From NCBI GenBank assembly GCA_026391935.1, contig JAPLDC010000165.1, positions 1 to 6,525 of the forward strand: a DNA stretch of 6,525 bases, written 5' to 3'. This document shows positions 1 to 6,525 of the stretch, one piece after another. This stretch comes from Bacteroidota bacterium. Lineage in GTDB: Bacteria > Bacteroidota > Bacteroidia > 2-12-FULL-35-15. Positions within the stretch are counted from its first letter, which is position 1. Every line of letters starts with the position of its first letter. The position numbers were made by a program, and so were the translations under genes. Below the pieces are notes generated by a model that saw nothing but the letters and a program-made list of their open reading frames with translations, was not told the DNA's origin and searched no databases.

Positions 1-2
1 AC

Positions 3-1679
3 AGAGTTGCAAAAGGCGACAAAGTTTATGGCGGAACGCTACGAATAAATGAAACTGAACAATTTCTAACTTTATACCCTGCAGGCATTACTGATATCGG
101 ATCAGCTCACATTGCTAACCAAATATACGAAGGATTGGTGAAATTCGATGCTAAAGACCTGTCAATAATCCCTTGTATTGCTGAAAAATGGGAGGTAGAT
201 GCCGCTGGAACAACCTATACTTTCCATCTAAAAAAAGGTGTGATGTTTCAAGATAATGAGTGTTTCCCTGAAGGAAAAGGAAGAGAAGTGAAATCTTCTG
301 ACTTCATATACTCTTTTGGACTGTTATGTACTGATAATAAAGACAATTCTAATTTTGCCGCAACTTTTAAAGATCGTGTTGTCGGAGCAAATAAGTTCTT
401 CGAGGCAAGCAAAGGTAAACCAAACGGAACCATTGAAGGCATCAAAGCACCGGATGATTATACAATCTCCATCTCTCTTACTTCTCCAAGTACTTCCTTT
501 TTATCTGCCTTGGCGTCACCTTCTACTAGCGTGATTGCAAAAGAAGCGTATGAAAAATACGGTGTTAACATGAAAGTTGGGACAGGTGCATTTATTTATG
601 TTGAAAATGGAGCAACTGATAAAGCAATTTTAAAACGAAACGATAACTATTACGGAAAAGATTCTTTAGGTAACCAGCTTCCTTTTCTTGATTCTATTGT
701 GTTCAGCTTCTTGCCGACTAAAAAGCAAGAATTAGAAAATTTCCAAAATGGCAATTTAGATATGGTAATTGGACTTCCTTCAGAATCAATAAAAGATCTT
801 GTTGAAAGCCAAATTGCTGACTTTCAAAATAAACCACCAAGATATTTATTGGAACGTTCTCCAGAAATGGCCAGCCAATATTATGAGTTCAATCTTTCTA
901 AAGAACCATTTAATAATATCAAAGTTCGTCAAGCATTTTGTTATGCTATTGACAGAAACAAAATTATTGAAGATGTTTTAAAAGGAGAAGCATATGGTCC
1001 AGCAATCAATGGAATATGTCCTCCATCTTTTAAAGGTTATGATATTACAAAAATCACAGGATATGATTTTGATGCTGTAAAAGCTAAAAAACTGTTAGCT
1101 GATGCTGGATACCCAAACGGAAAAGGATTTCCTAAAATAAAAATTGAATTAAACAGCGGTGGAGCAAAAAACACCAATGTTGTTTTGGAAATACAAAAAC
1201 AATTAATGGACGTATTAAACGTGAATGTGGATTTTGAAGTAGTTCCTCAAAAACAAAAAATGGAAGATTCAAAATATGCCCGCGCAGAAATTTTCCGTGC
1301 TGCCTGGATTGCAGATTTCCCTAGCCCTGAAAACTTCTTATGGATCCTTTACGGAGCTACAGTACCTTCGGATCTTTCACAACCTTCCTACCCAAACACT
1401 TCTCGATATAAAAATCCTGAATTTGATAAATTATTTGATCTTGGAAAATCCGCAAAAACACAAGAAGAAGGATATGCTGATTTCTTGAAAGCAGAACAGC
1501 TAATGATCAATGACGCACCAATAATGATGTTATGGTATGATGAAAATTATCGTTTGATAAAATCGACTGTACATAATTTATTTTCAAATCCAATGCGCTA
1601 TAGAGATTATTCTCAAGTTTATATCAAAGAAAACGCTCCAGCTGCTGCGAATGCAAAAGATGGTGAAGCAAAAAAATAA
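3..1679 (+). CDS. ABC transporter substrate-binding protein, family 5 (peptide/oligopeptide type), 5'-truncated by window edge
   Basis: This is the extracytoplasmic binding component of a peptide-type ABC importer, which captures its ligand and passes it to inner-membrane permeases (not in the window). The frame is open to the left edge, so 558 residues are visible and the true start lies upstream. An apparent start at 135 is only an internal TTG. The first visible residues include GGTLRI, which normally lies just after the signal peptide or lipobox in this family, so probably only about 20-40 residues are missing. Family-5 hallmarks follow: the NQIYEGLVKFD region (about residues 37-47), IAEKWEVD with the TYTFHLKKGVMFQDN strand, a GTGAF motif, ILKRNDNYYG, and VRQAFCYAIDRNKI in the second lobe. 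Late in the protein, AWIADFPSPENFL and PIMMLWYDENYR are also typical. The C-terminus is a short Ala/Lys-rich tail. An intrinsic terminator follows at once, so this gene ends its transcript. The family assignment is firm; the ligand cannot be told. Confidence 0.9.
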   Translation, partial: RVAKGDKVYGGTLRINETEQFLTLYPAGITDIGSAHIANQIYEGLVKFDAKDLSIIPCIAEKWEVDAAGTTYTFHLKKGVMFQDNECFPEGKGREVKSSDFIYSFGLLCTDNKDNSNFAATFKDRVVGANKFFEASKGKPNGTIEGIKAPDDYTISISLTSPSTSFLSALASPSTSVIAKEAYEKYGVNMKVGTGAFIYVENGATDKAILKRNDNYYGKDSLGNQLPFLDSIVFSFLPTKKQELENFQNGNLDMVIGLPSESIKDLVESQIADFQNKPPRYLLERSPEMASQYYEFNLSKEPFNNIKVRQAFCYAIDRNKIIEDVLKGEAYGPAINGICPPSFKGYDITKITGYDFDAVKAKKLLADAGYPNGKGFPKIKIELNSGGAKNTNVVLEIQKQLMDVLNVNVDFEVVPQKQKMEDSKYARAEIFRAAWIADFPSPENFLWILYGATVPSDLSQPSYPNTSRYKNPEFDKLFDLGKSAKTQEEGYADFLKAEQLMINDAPIMMLWYDENYRLIKSTVHNLFSNPMRYRDYSQVYIKENAPAAANAKDGEAKK

Positions 1680-1697
1680 AATTTAATTTTTTTCTAT

Positions 1698-1738
1698 AAA
1701 ACCCTGACGAATTGTTTTTCAATCAACGTCAGGGTTTT
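1698..1738 (+). terminator. Intrinsic terminator after the solute-binding protein gene
   Basis: A perfect 12-bp inverted repeat has arms at 1698-1709 (AAAACCCTGACG) and 1727-1738 (CGTCAGGGTTTT). A further ATTG/CAAT pairing lies inside the 17-base loop. The right arm ends in TTTT and runs on as G then TTTT. It begins 18 bases after the stop codon, the usual place for a rho-independent terminator. The A-rich left arm means it could also act on minus-strand transcription, but no minus-strand gene ends here. Confidence 0.85.
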
Positions 1739-1766
1739 GTTTTAAAACTTTATAGATCTATTACTT

Positions 1767-2834
1767 ATGACACACAATTCTGTTTTTCAAAAAAAAACAC
1801 TAAATAAAAATATAGTATTTTTTTTAACATTTGTTTCCCTTTTTGGCACCCCTTCATTTGCACAACTAAACGAAACAACTCAGGAAGTAAATACTCCCGT
1901 ACACTCTGTAATCATTTATTTATACGGTGCTGAAGTGAGCCAAAACAAAATGGTGACACTTAGTCCGGGAAGAAACAAAATAATTTTCACAAATCTTTCT
2001 CCTAAACTAGACTCTAAAAGCATTCAGGTAAGCGCATCAGGCAACGTTTCCATTTTAGCGATATCCGATGCAATAAATTATATGTCAGATCAAAAAGAGA
2101 GCAACAGAATTAAACAATTAAAAGATTCAGTCACTATTTTATCCGACGGAATCACACTAGCCAATAACGATAAAGATGCATATGTGACAGAAAAAAACAT
2201 GCTTTTGAAGAACGAATCTATTGGCGGCACAGACAAAGGTGTTGCTATCACAGAATTAAAATTAGCTGCCGATTTCTATAGAACACGAATAAAGGAGATC
2301 AATTCCGAAATATCAAAGCTGGATAAAAAAAATATTTCTTTACAAGAAACTTTAAATAAAGTAAATCAGCAACTGGATGAATTAGATTCAAAAAACAATC
2401 AACCTACATCCGAAATTTCAATCCTCATTTCATCAACAGCAAAAACAACATCGACAATTGATCTGAAATATTTAGTTTCCGATGCAGGCTGGGCACCTAG
2501 CTATGATCTACGGGCAGAAGATATCAATCAACCAATAGAATTAAAATACAGAGCGAAAGTTTATAATAATACAGGTATCGATTGGAATGATATCAAATTA
2601 AAATTATCTACTGCCGATCCATCAAAAAGTGCTGCTAAACCGGAATTACTTCCTTGGGATCTAACCTACACTTCAACTTATAAACACAGAGAAATTTCAA
2701 ACAAGGAAAATGCGCCTTCAGCAGCCTATCAATCCGGAGAAGGATTTTTCCTTCCGACTCAAAACCATATCTTGTTGATGTTACAGAATACAAATTACCT
2801 GCAACCTTCCAACATTTTAGTGCACCGAAATTAG
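1767..2834 (+). CDS. N-terminal fragment of the MuiA-family protein (signal peptide, DUF4140, coiled coil, start of DUF4139)
   Basis: This 355-residue frame starts at an ATG followed by a clear signal peptide: a Lys/Asn-rich n-region, a hydrophobic core at about residues 16-27 (IVFFLTFVSLFG), and a likely signal peptidase I site after PSFA (about residue 32). That points to export. Residues about 42-140 match the DUF4140 pattern, with VIIYLYGAEVSQ and FTNLSPKLDSKSIQVSA. Residues about 165-212 are a heptad-like charged coiled coil. Residues from about 225 enter DUF4139, with YLVSDAGWAPSYDLRA and a TGIDWNDIKLKLSTADP strand. Residues 1-327 are genuine; residues 328-355 are out-of-frame translation after the break. 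The start is chosen because it gives the signal peptide directly and because the upstream terminator leaves little room for another. If not rejoined, this product would lack most of DUF4139 and would probably not fold properly. Confidence 0.8.
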   Translation: MTHNSVFQKKTLNKNIVFFLTFVSLFGTPSFAQLNETTQEVNTPVHSVIIYLYGAEVSQNKMVTLSPGRNKIIFTNLSPKLDSKSIQVSASGNVSILAISDAINYMSDQKESNRIKQLKDSVTILSDGITLANNDKDAYVTEKNMLLKNESIGGTDKGVAITELKLAADFYRTRIKEINSEISKLDKKNISLQETLNKVNQQLDELDSKNNQPTSEISILISSTAKTTSTIDLKYLVSDAGWAPSYDLRAEDINQPIELKYRAKVYNNTGIDWNDIKLKLSTADPSKSAAKPELLPWDLTYTSTYKHREISNKENAPSAAYQSGEGFFLPTQNHILLMLQNTNYLQPSNILVHRN

Positions 2835-3346
2835 ATCGCGATGCATTTCTATTGGCGCGTATCACAGGCTGGGAAGATCTTGACCTTGTGGAAGGCGAAG
2901 CGAATGTTTATTATGGCGGCACATTCGTTGGACAATCATACATATATACAAGAAGTGCTGACGACACGCTCGATCTTTCACTTGGCCGTGATAACAAAGT
3001 TTTAGTGACTAGGAGTAAAGTAAAAGAATATTGTACAAAAAAATATATCGGCAATAGCACAAAAGAAACCTTTGCATATGAAATGCTGGTTAAAAATAAT
3101 CGTAAAACACCGGTTCAAATTGAGGTGGAAGACCAATTACCTATTTCAACACAAAGTGATGTAACTGTTGATGCTATTGAAATATCAAAAGCAGAATACG
3201 ATGAGAAAACAGGTAAACTGGTTTGGAAGTATAATTTACAACCCGGAGAAGTGAAAAAAATTGAACTTTCTTTTTCTGTGAAGTATCCTAAAACATCTAA
3301 GATAAACACTCAGAAATACCGTTCTGCAGCTAGTCCATCATTTTAA
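2684..3346 (+). CDS. C-terminal fragment of the MuiA-family protein (rest of DUF4139)
   Basis: This frame is open from 2684 but is family-like only from about 2750. It carries the conserved DUF4139 core: PSDSKPYLVDVTEYKLPA, SAPKLDRDAFLLARITGWEDL, GEANVYYGGTFVGQSYI, then DTLDLSLGRDNKVLVTRSKV, EDQLPIS and a final LSFSVKYPK strand near the C-terminus. The first ATG in the frame is at 2852, in the middle of the domain, with no leader or signal peptide. It is therefore unlikely to be a real independent start, and the segment is best read as the tail of the gene beginning at 1767. It ends normally with TAA 32 bases before the J-domain gene. Identification of the domain is firm; expression as a separate protein is unlikely. 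Confidence 0.75.
   Translation, partial: TQRNFKQGKCAFSSLSIRRRIFPSDSKPYLVDVTEYKLPATFQHFSAPKLDRDAFLLARITGWEDLDLVEGEANVYYGGTFVGQSYIYTRSADDTLDLSLGRDNKVLVTRSKVKEYCTKKYIGNSTKETFAYEMLVKNNRKTPVQIEVEDQLPISTQSDVTVDAIEISKAEYDEKTGKLVWKYNLQPGEVKKIELSFSVKYPKTSKINTQKYRSAASPSF
2745..2749 (+). other. Frameshift site in a T5 homopolymer
   Basis: The upstream frame reads GGA TTT TTC across this run. The downstream family-conserved frame needs codons at 2747-2749 and 2750-2752, a -1 shift. One extra T would restore a single reading frame reading E-G-F-F-P-S-D. The local heptamer A TTT TTC is not a canonical X XXY YYZ slippery site, because the P-site tRNA would re-pair with ATT. The exact base is inferred from family conservation. 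Confidence 0.6.
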
Positions 3347-3378
3347 AATTTATTATGTAATTATTGTGAAAGAGCAAT

Positions 3379-4329
3379 ATGGCCGAAAGAAATTATTACA
3401 TACTACTTGAAGTAAAAAGTAACGCAACATTCGATGAAATAAAAATTTCCTATCGGGCATTAGCAAAAAAATATCATCCTGATAAGAATATTGGCAACAA
3501 GGCCGCGGAAGAATATTTCAAAGAAATACAACAAGCATATACCGTTTTATCAAATCCTGAAAAACGCAAAAAATACGATCTGAAATTTTCCTATTACAAC
3601 AAAACGCAGGCACAGAAACGAGAATACGCAACAGGACCCCAATATACATCAGGGAGCGCATATCAATACACCCAGCAAAAGACCCAAACGAAAAAAACTC
3701 CAGAGAAAAAAGATAATACAGAAAGCTGGCAAATACTCGTAAGCATTGGTATTGCACTTATCCTTTTGTATTTTATCATTTCGTATTCTGCCGAAAAAAA
3801 TACAGCTTCAAGTACTACCGTGCCGCAACTTACTGAAAAGGTCAATGACAAAAAGATAGAACCTTCCGAACCGGCCATCAGCAATTTTGATTCACCCTAC
3901 TCCACTTATTTTGGAGCAGAAATTTCTGATCCGGAAAGCAAAAACAGTATCACTATTTTTACTACCGGTAATACCGAAGCCGTAGTTTGTTTAGTTGAAA
4001 AAGATGCTCCAAACAGAACCATAAGAAATCAATATATGGTAAGCCAGACAGAATTCAAAATGAATGAAATTCCTGATGGAGAATATTTTTTAAGAATTTA
4101 TTATGGAACAGACTGGAATCCTAAAAAAACATTTTTAAATAATTCTATTAAAGGAGGATTTAATACTGAAAAAGGATTTGTTGAGATTAATACAGGAAAA
4201 GATGCCTTAAAAATGAAAAAAATGAAAAATGGCAGCATCGATTCGTATTCTACCTATGAAATAAAGATCGATCCCGTTAGCAATCAGAATATTAAATCTA
4301 TTTCACCGGCTGAATTTTTCCAAAAGTAA
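3379..4329 (+). CDS. Membrane-anchored J-domain (DnaJ-like) co-chaperone with Bacteroidota C-terminal domain
   Basis: The first ~68 residues form a J-domain, which stimulates the ATPase of DnaK/Hsp70. It shows the NYYILLEV start, the AKKYHPDKN turn with the essential HPD triad at residues 33-35, and the FKEIQQAYTVLSNPEKRKKYD helix end. There is no Gly/Phe-rich region, no zinc-finger CxxCxGxG repeat and no DnaJ C-terminal domain, so this is not DnaJ itself. A polar Gln/Thr/Lys-rich linker (about 69-115) leads to one transmembrane helix (about 118-137, ILVSIGIALILLYFIISY). After it comes a domain of about 140 residues with IRNQYMVSQTEFKMNEIPDGEYFLRIYYGTDWNP-like motifs (best seen at about 215-252) and a C-terminal PAEFF. 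I recall this pattern from other Bacteroidota J-proteins, but its function is unknown to me. Expected topology is J-domain in the cytoplasm and C-terminal domain in the periplasm. The gene follows the MuiA-like gene by 32 bases with no terminator, so cotranscription is likely. Confidence 0.85.
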   Translation: MAERNYYILLEVKSNATFDEIKISYRALAKKYHPDKNIGNKAAEEYFKEIQQAYTVLSNPEKRKKYDLKFSYYNKTQAQKREYATGPQYTSGSAYQYTQQKTQTKKTPEKKDNTESWQILVSIGIALILLYFIISYSAEKNTASSTTVPQLTEKVNDKKIEPSEPAISNFDSPYSTYFGAEISDPESKNSITIFTTGNTEAVVCLVEKDAPNRTIRNQYMVSQTEFKMNEIPDGEYFLRIYYGTDWNPKKTFLNNSIKGGFNTEKGFVEINTGKDALKMKKMKNGSIDSYSTYEIKIDPVSNQNIKSISPAEFFQK

Positions 4330-4524
4330 TTTTCGTATTTCAATGATTTTCAGGGTGATTTTGTCACTTCGGGAGGTATTTTTTCGACCAATCACCATTA
4401 TATGCAGTCGGCTTATGCAGAAATCACAATAAAAATGACTACTTTTGCAGGCTTTAAAATCAATATTATTGATCGTTATATGACCGATTGGAATTTATAA
4501 CTGTCAAATTAACTAAATTTTATA
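4330..4524 (+). other. Intergenic region between the J-domain gene and typA
   Basis: This 195-base gap holds the typA promoter box and an A/T-rich leader ending TTTTATA just before the ATG, with no recognisable Shine-Dalgarno. A weak inverted repeat GGTGATT (4354-4360) / AATCACC (4390-4396) and a T6 run at 4379-4384 may help end the J-domain transcript, but no convincing terminator is seen. The J-domain frame stays open after its TAA until 4500; this does not look like real coding sequence. I see no riboswitch or RNA gene. Confidence 0.6.
4440..4449 (+). promoter_or_regulatory. Probable Bacteroidota -7 promoter box for typA
   Basis: The sequence TACTTTTGCA matches the Bacteroidota primary sigma factor -7 consensus TAnnTTTG exactly, with the GCA extension often seen. 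It lies about 75 bases upstream of the typA start, in the only gap of useful size in the window, giving an expected leader of about 70 bases. The -33 TTTG box is not clear at the usual spacing; TTAT at 4413-4416 is the nearest weak candidate. The call rests on the -7 box and position. Confidence 0.6.
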
Positions 4525-6339
4525 ATGAAAAACATCAGAAACATTGCCATTATTGCCCACGTCGATCACGGAAAAACAACCTTGGTAGATAAAATTTTAC
4601 ACACAGGAAAATTATTTCGTGATAACCAGGAATCAGGGGAATTGATCCTTGACAATAATGATCTTGAGCGGGAGCGCGGGATCACCATTTTGGCAAAAAA
4701 TGTATCTGTACGATATAAAGGAACAAAAATTAACATCATCGATACTCCCGGTCACGCGGATTTTGGTGGTGAAGTAGAGCGTGTTTTAAACATGGCCGAT
4801 GGTGTAGTTGTATTAGTAGATGCTTTTGAAGGTGCAATGCCTCAAACGCGTTTCGTGACTCAAAAAGCTTTGGCACAAGGCAAACGTGTTGTGCTTGTGA
4901 TCAACAAAGTGGACAAACCAAACTGTCGCCCCGATGAAGTTCATGATCAGGTATTTGATCTGTTCTTTAACTTAGATGCAACAGAAGAGCAGTTAGATTT
5001 TAAAACTGTTTACGGTTCATCAAAGCAAGGTTGGATGGGGCCGGATTGGAAAAATCCTACTACCGACATTACTTATTTATTAGATACAATTATTGATTTC
5101 TTCCCTGAGGCTCCTAGCCAGGAAGGTACCTTACAGATGCAGATCACCTCTTTGGATTACTCTTCATTTGTTGGACGTATTGCTGTAGGACGTGTACACC
5201 GCGGTTCTATAAAAGAAAATATGCCGGTATCATTAGTGAAAAGAGATGGATCCATTATAAAATCCCGCATCAAAGAATTATTCACCTTTGAAGGTTTAGG
5301 AAAAGCGAAATCATCGGAGTCGATCAACTCAGGAGAAATTGTTGCAATCACAGGAATTGATGGATTTGAAATTGGTGATACGATTGCTGATTTTGAAAAT
5401 CCGGAAGGACTTACTCCTATCGCTATTGATGAGCCAACAATGAATATGTTGTTTTGTATTAACAACTCTCCCTTCTTCGGTAAAGAAGGAAAGTTTGTTA
5501 CTTCACGTCACTTGAGAGACCGTTTGTTCAAAGAGTTGGAAAAAAACCTTGCACTACGTGTGGAAGAAACCAATTCGGCCGACTCGTATTTGGTGTTTGG
5601 TCGTGGTATTCTTCACTTGTCGGTACTTATTGAAACCATGAGACGCGAAGGCTACGAATTGCAAGTAGGACAACCACAAGTAATCATTAAAGAAATAGAT
5701 GGAGTAAAATGCGAACCAATAGAAATATTGACCGTAGATGTTCCTGAAGAATATGCTGGTAAGGTGATTGAATACGTGAGTCAACGTAAAGGAGATATGT
5801 TGTTGATGGAGCCAAAAGGCGATTTGCAACACATCGAATTCGATATTCCTTCGCGAGGTATCATTGGGTTAAGAAATAATATCTTGACGGCTACTGCCGG
5901 AGAGGCCATCATGGCACACCGTTTTAAAGCTTTCGAACCTTGGAAAGGAGTTATTCCTCATCGTAACAATGGGGTGCTTATTTCGGGCGAAATGGGAACT
6001 GCTATTGCTTATTCAATAGATAAGTTGCAAGACAGAGGAAATTTCTTTGTTGAAGCAGGCGACCCTATTTATACCGGACAAATCATTGGCGAAAACAATC
6101 GTCAAGATGACATTGTTGTAAACATCACGAAAGAGAAAAAACTAAGCAATATGCGTGCATCGGGTTCGGATGACAAAATGCGTATCATCCCGAAAATTAA
6201 CTTTTCGTTGGAAGAAGCCATGGAGTATATTCAACTTGACGAGTATGTGGAGTTGACTCCAAAATCGATACGTATGCGTAAGATTTTGCTTGACGAAAAC
6301 GAAAGAAAACGTTCGGAGAAAAAAATGGTGAATCAATAA
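4525..6339 (+). CDS. typA: Translational GTPase TypA/BipA
   Basis: This is a complete 604-residue TypA/BipA, a ribosome-binding GTPase of the EF-G/LepA class that acts in the cytoplasm. In other bacteria it is linked to ribosome assembly and to growth in cold and under stress. All G motifs are present: G1 AHVDHGKTT (11-19), G2 RERGITI (49-55), G3 DTPGH (73-77, with His77 as the expected catalytic His), G4 NKVD (127-130) and G5 SSK (165-167). The SSK in G5, where proteobacterial proteins usually have SA, fits my recollection of Bacteroidota homologues. A beta-barrel domain II (about 200-290), an EF-G-like domain III (about 300-380), domain V (about 395-475) and the BipA-specific C-terminal domain (about 480-600) follow. 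The BipA-typical motifs SRGIIGLRN and GVLISGEMGTA are visible, and the tail is basic. It lacks EF-G domain IV, as expected. Length and start (MKNIRNIAIIAHVDHGK) are standard. It probably has its own promoter (box at 4440) and ends at the hairpin at 6364-6403. Confidence 0.98.
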   Translation: MKNIRNIAIIAHVDHGKTTLVDKILHTGKLFRDNQESGELILDNNDLERERGITILAKNVSVRYKGTKINIIDTPGHADFGGEVERVLNMADGVVVLVDAFEGAMPQTRFVTQKALAQGKRVVLVINKVDKPNCRPDEVHDQVFDLFFNLDATEEQLDFKTVYGSSKQGWMGPDWKNPTTDITYLLDTIIDFFPEAPSQEGTLQMQITSLDYSSFVGRIAVGRVHRGSIKENMPVSLVKRDGSIIKSRIKELFTFEGLGKAKSSESINSGEIVAITGIDGFEIGDTIADFENPEGLTPIAIDEPTMNMLFCINNSPFFGKEGKFVTSRHLRDRLFKELEKNLALRVEETNSADSYLVFGRGILHLSVLIETMRREGYELQVGQPQVIIKEIDGVKCEPIEILTVDVPEEYAGKVIEYVSQRKGDMLLMEPKGDLQHIEFDIPSRGIIGLRNNILTATAGEAIMAHRFKAFEPWKGVIPHRNNGVLISGEMGTAIAYSIDKLQDRGNFFVEAGDPIYTGQIIGENNRQDDIVVNITKEKKLSNMRASGSDDKMRIIPKINFSLEEAMEYIQLDEYVELTPKSIRMRKILLDENERKRSEKKMVNQ

Positions 6340-6363
6340 GAAACCAAAACTCCGTTGGATATT

Positions 6364-6403
6364 AAAAGACCGATGTTCTGTGAAAACAGAGTATCGGTCT
6401 TTT
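6364..6403 (+). terminator. Strong, probably bidirectional intrinsic terminator between typA and the convergent gene
   Basis: An 18-bp stem has arms at 6364-6381 and 6386-6403 and closes on a GAAA tetraloop (6382-6385). All pairs are Watson-Crick except two adjacent G-T wobbles (6375/6392 and 6376/6391). The left arm starts AAAAGACCGAT and the right arm ends ATCGGTCTTTT followed by one more T. It begins 24 bases after the typA stop. The A4 and T5 flanks allow termination on both strands, which suits the convergent gene whose stop codon touches the right arm. Confidence 0.9.
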
Positions 6404-6525
6404 TACGTTAGCATGAGTTTGAAGCTTGCGATAACAAGACCTATGGCTAATAGATAACGTAAGGTAGGCAGATTAAATTTTTTGCTTCCGAAATACGAAC
6501 CTGCAATACCACCCATGATGGTAAA
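6403..6525 (-). CDS. C-terminal end of a probable TauE/SafE-family membrane permease (partial)
   Basis: On the minus strand the last 40 codons and a TAA stop (6403-6405) are visible; the rest lies beyond the right edge. The peptide reads FTIMGGIAGSYFGSKKFNLP followed by a hydrophobic helix LLAIGLVIASFKLML. A Gly-rich G-G-x-x-G-S/A-x-x-G loop, then basic residues, then a final transmembrane helix ending in a K-L-hydrophobic tail is the usual C-terminus of TauE/SafE (DUF81) permeases, often annotated as sulfite exporters or anion permeases. The substrate cannot be told. The gene converges on typA and shares its terminator. With so little sequence, another multi-pass membrane family is possible, and the call is moderate. 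Confidence 0.5.
   Translation of the reverse strand, partial: FTIMGGIAGSYFGSKKFNLPTLRYLLAIGLVIASFKLMLT

Larger units (their letters stand above)
1767..3346 (+). pseudogene. DUF4140-DUF4139 (mucoidy inhibitor MuiA family) protein gene, interrupted by a frameshift
   Basis: Two consecutive reading frames make up one gene of the MuiA family, secreted proteins common in Bacteroidota whose molecular role is not well established. Together they give the full architecture: signal peptide, N-terminal DUF4140, coiled coil, then DUF4139. Joining the frames at the T5 run at 2745-2749 gives about 526 residues, which fits the usual size of the family. The break falls inside DUF4139, just before the conserved PSD-x-KPY segment. 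That segment is found only in the second frame (from 2750), while the first frame runs on for 28 more codons of unrelated sequence to a stop at 2832-2834. The second frame is open back to 2684, so the join could lie anywhere in 2684-2834; family conservation points to about 2745-2750. No other lesion is visible and both parts look normally conserved, so an assembly error or a recent mutation is more likely than old decay. The gene lies 28 bases after the upstream terminator and 32 bases before the J-domain gene. Confidence 0.8.

Noticed and set aside
135..1679. A start for the solute-binding protein gene at 135
   Set aside because: The codon is an internal TTG and the same frame continues without a stop to the left edge with typical family residues (GGTLRI, NQIYEGLVKFD).
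2852..3346. An independent gene starting at the ATG at 2852
   Set aside because: The ATG lies inside the conserved DUF4139 segment and family residues continue upstream of it in the same frame, so it is the tail of the broken gene.
3354..3367. A possible promoter (TAATTATTG) before the J-domain gene
   Set aside because: It does not match TAnnTTTG without an inserted base, and it would leave almost no leader.
4354..4396. A terminator after the J-domain gene
   Set aside because: The GGTGATT/AATCACC arms are only 7 bp with a 29-base spacer, and the T6 run lies inside the loop rather than after the stem, so it does not meet the usual form.
4402..4500. A 32-residue small ORF upstream of typA
   Set aside because: There is no recognisable protein pattern or leader, and the typA promoter box lies within it. 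Best treated as non-coding.
5554..5832. Minus-strand ORF of 92 residues within typA
   Set aside because: It is antisense to conserved typA coding sequence, and its Phe/His/Gln-rich translation resembles no protein family.

Overview
The window looks like the chromosome of a Bacteroidota species. The evidence is low GC, A/T-rich leaders without clear Shine-Dalgarno sequences, a TAnnTTTG-type promoter box, and protein versions typical of this phylum (DUF4140/DUF4139 protein, membrane-anchored J-domain protein, a TypA/BipA with an SSK G5 motif). The genus cannot be named from the sequence alone. Most of the window is ordinary core genome. I see no insertion sequence, CRISPR array, tRNA, rRNA or phage gene, and no new defence or metabolic system.

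Layout, left to right. (1) The left edge cuts into a family-5 extracellular solute-binding protein of a peptide/oligopeptide-type ABC transporter. Its reading frame is open to the first bases of the window, and a strong intrinsic terminator follows it. (2) Next is a secreted DUF4140-DUF4139 protein (the 'mucoidy inhibitor MuiA' family). Its reading frame is broken near base 2745: the first two thirds are in one frame and the conserved C-terminal third is in another. The two parts fit together if about one base is missing from a T5 run. (3) Only 32 bases further on is a J-domain co-chaperone with one transmembrane helix and a conserved Bacteroidota C-terminal domain, probably cotranscribed with the MuiA-like gene. 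(4) A 195-base gap follows, with a good -7 promoter box for the next gene. (5) The ribosome-associated GTPase typA/bipA is complete and intact. (6) A very strong hairpin terminator lies between typA and the last 40 codons of a convergent minus-strand gene, a probable TauE/SafE-family membrane permease.

Working together: these genes do not form one obvious pathway. The solute-binding protein, the MuiA-like protein and the permease act at or outside the inner membrane. The J-domain protein would recruit a cytoplasmic DnaK to the membrane. TypA is a translation and ribosome-assembly factor linked to stress and cold growth. Transcription probably falls into four units: the solute-binding protein gene; muiA-like plus J-domain gene; typA; and the minus-strand permease.

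The observation most worth checking is the frameshift in the MuiA-like gene. It may be an assembly error in a homopolymer, a true pseudogene, or less likely recoding. The membrane J-domain protein is second, because the role of its C-terminal domain is not established.
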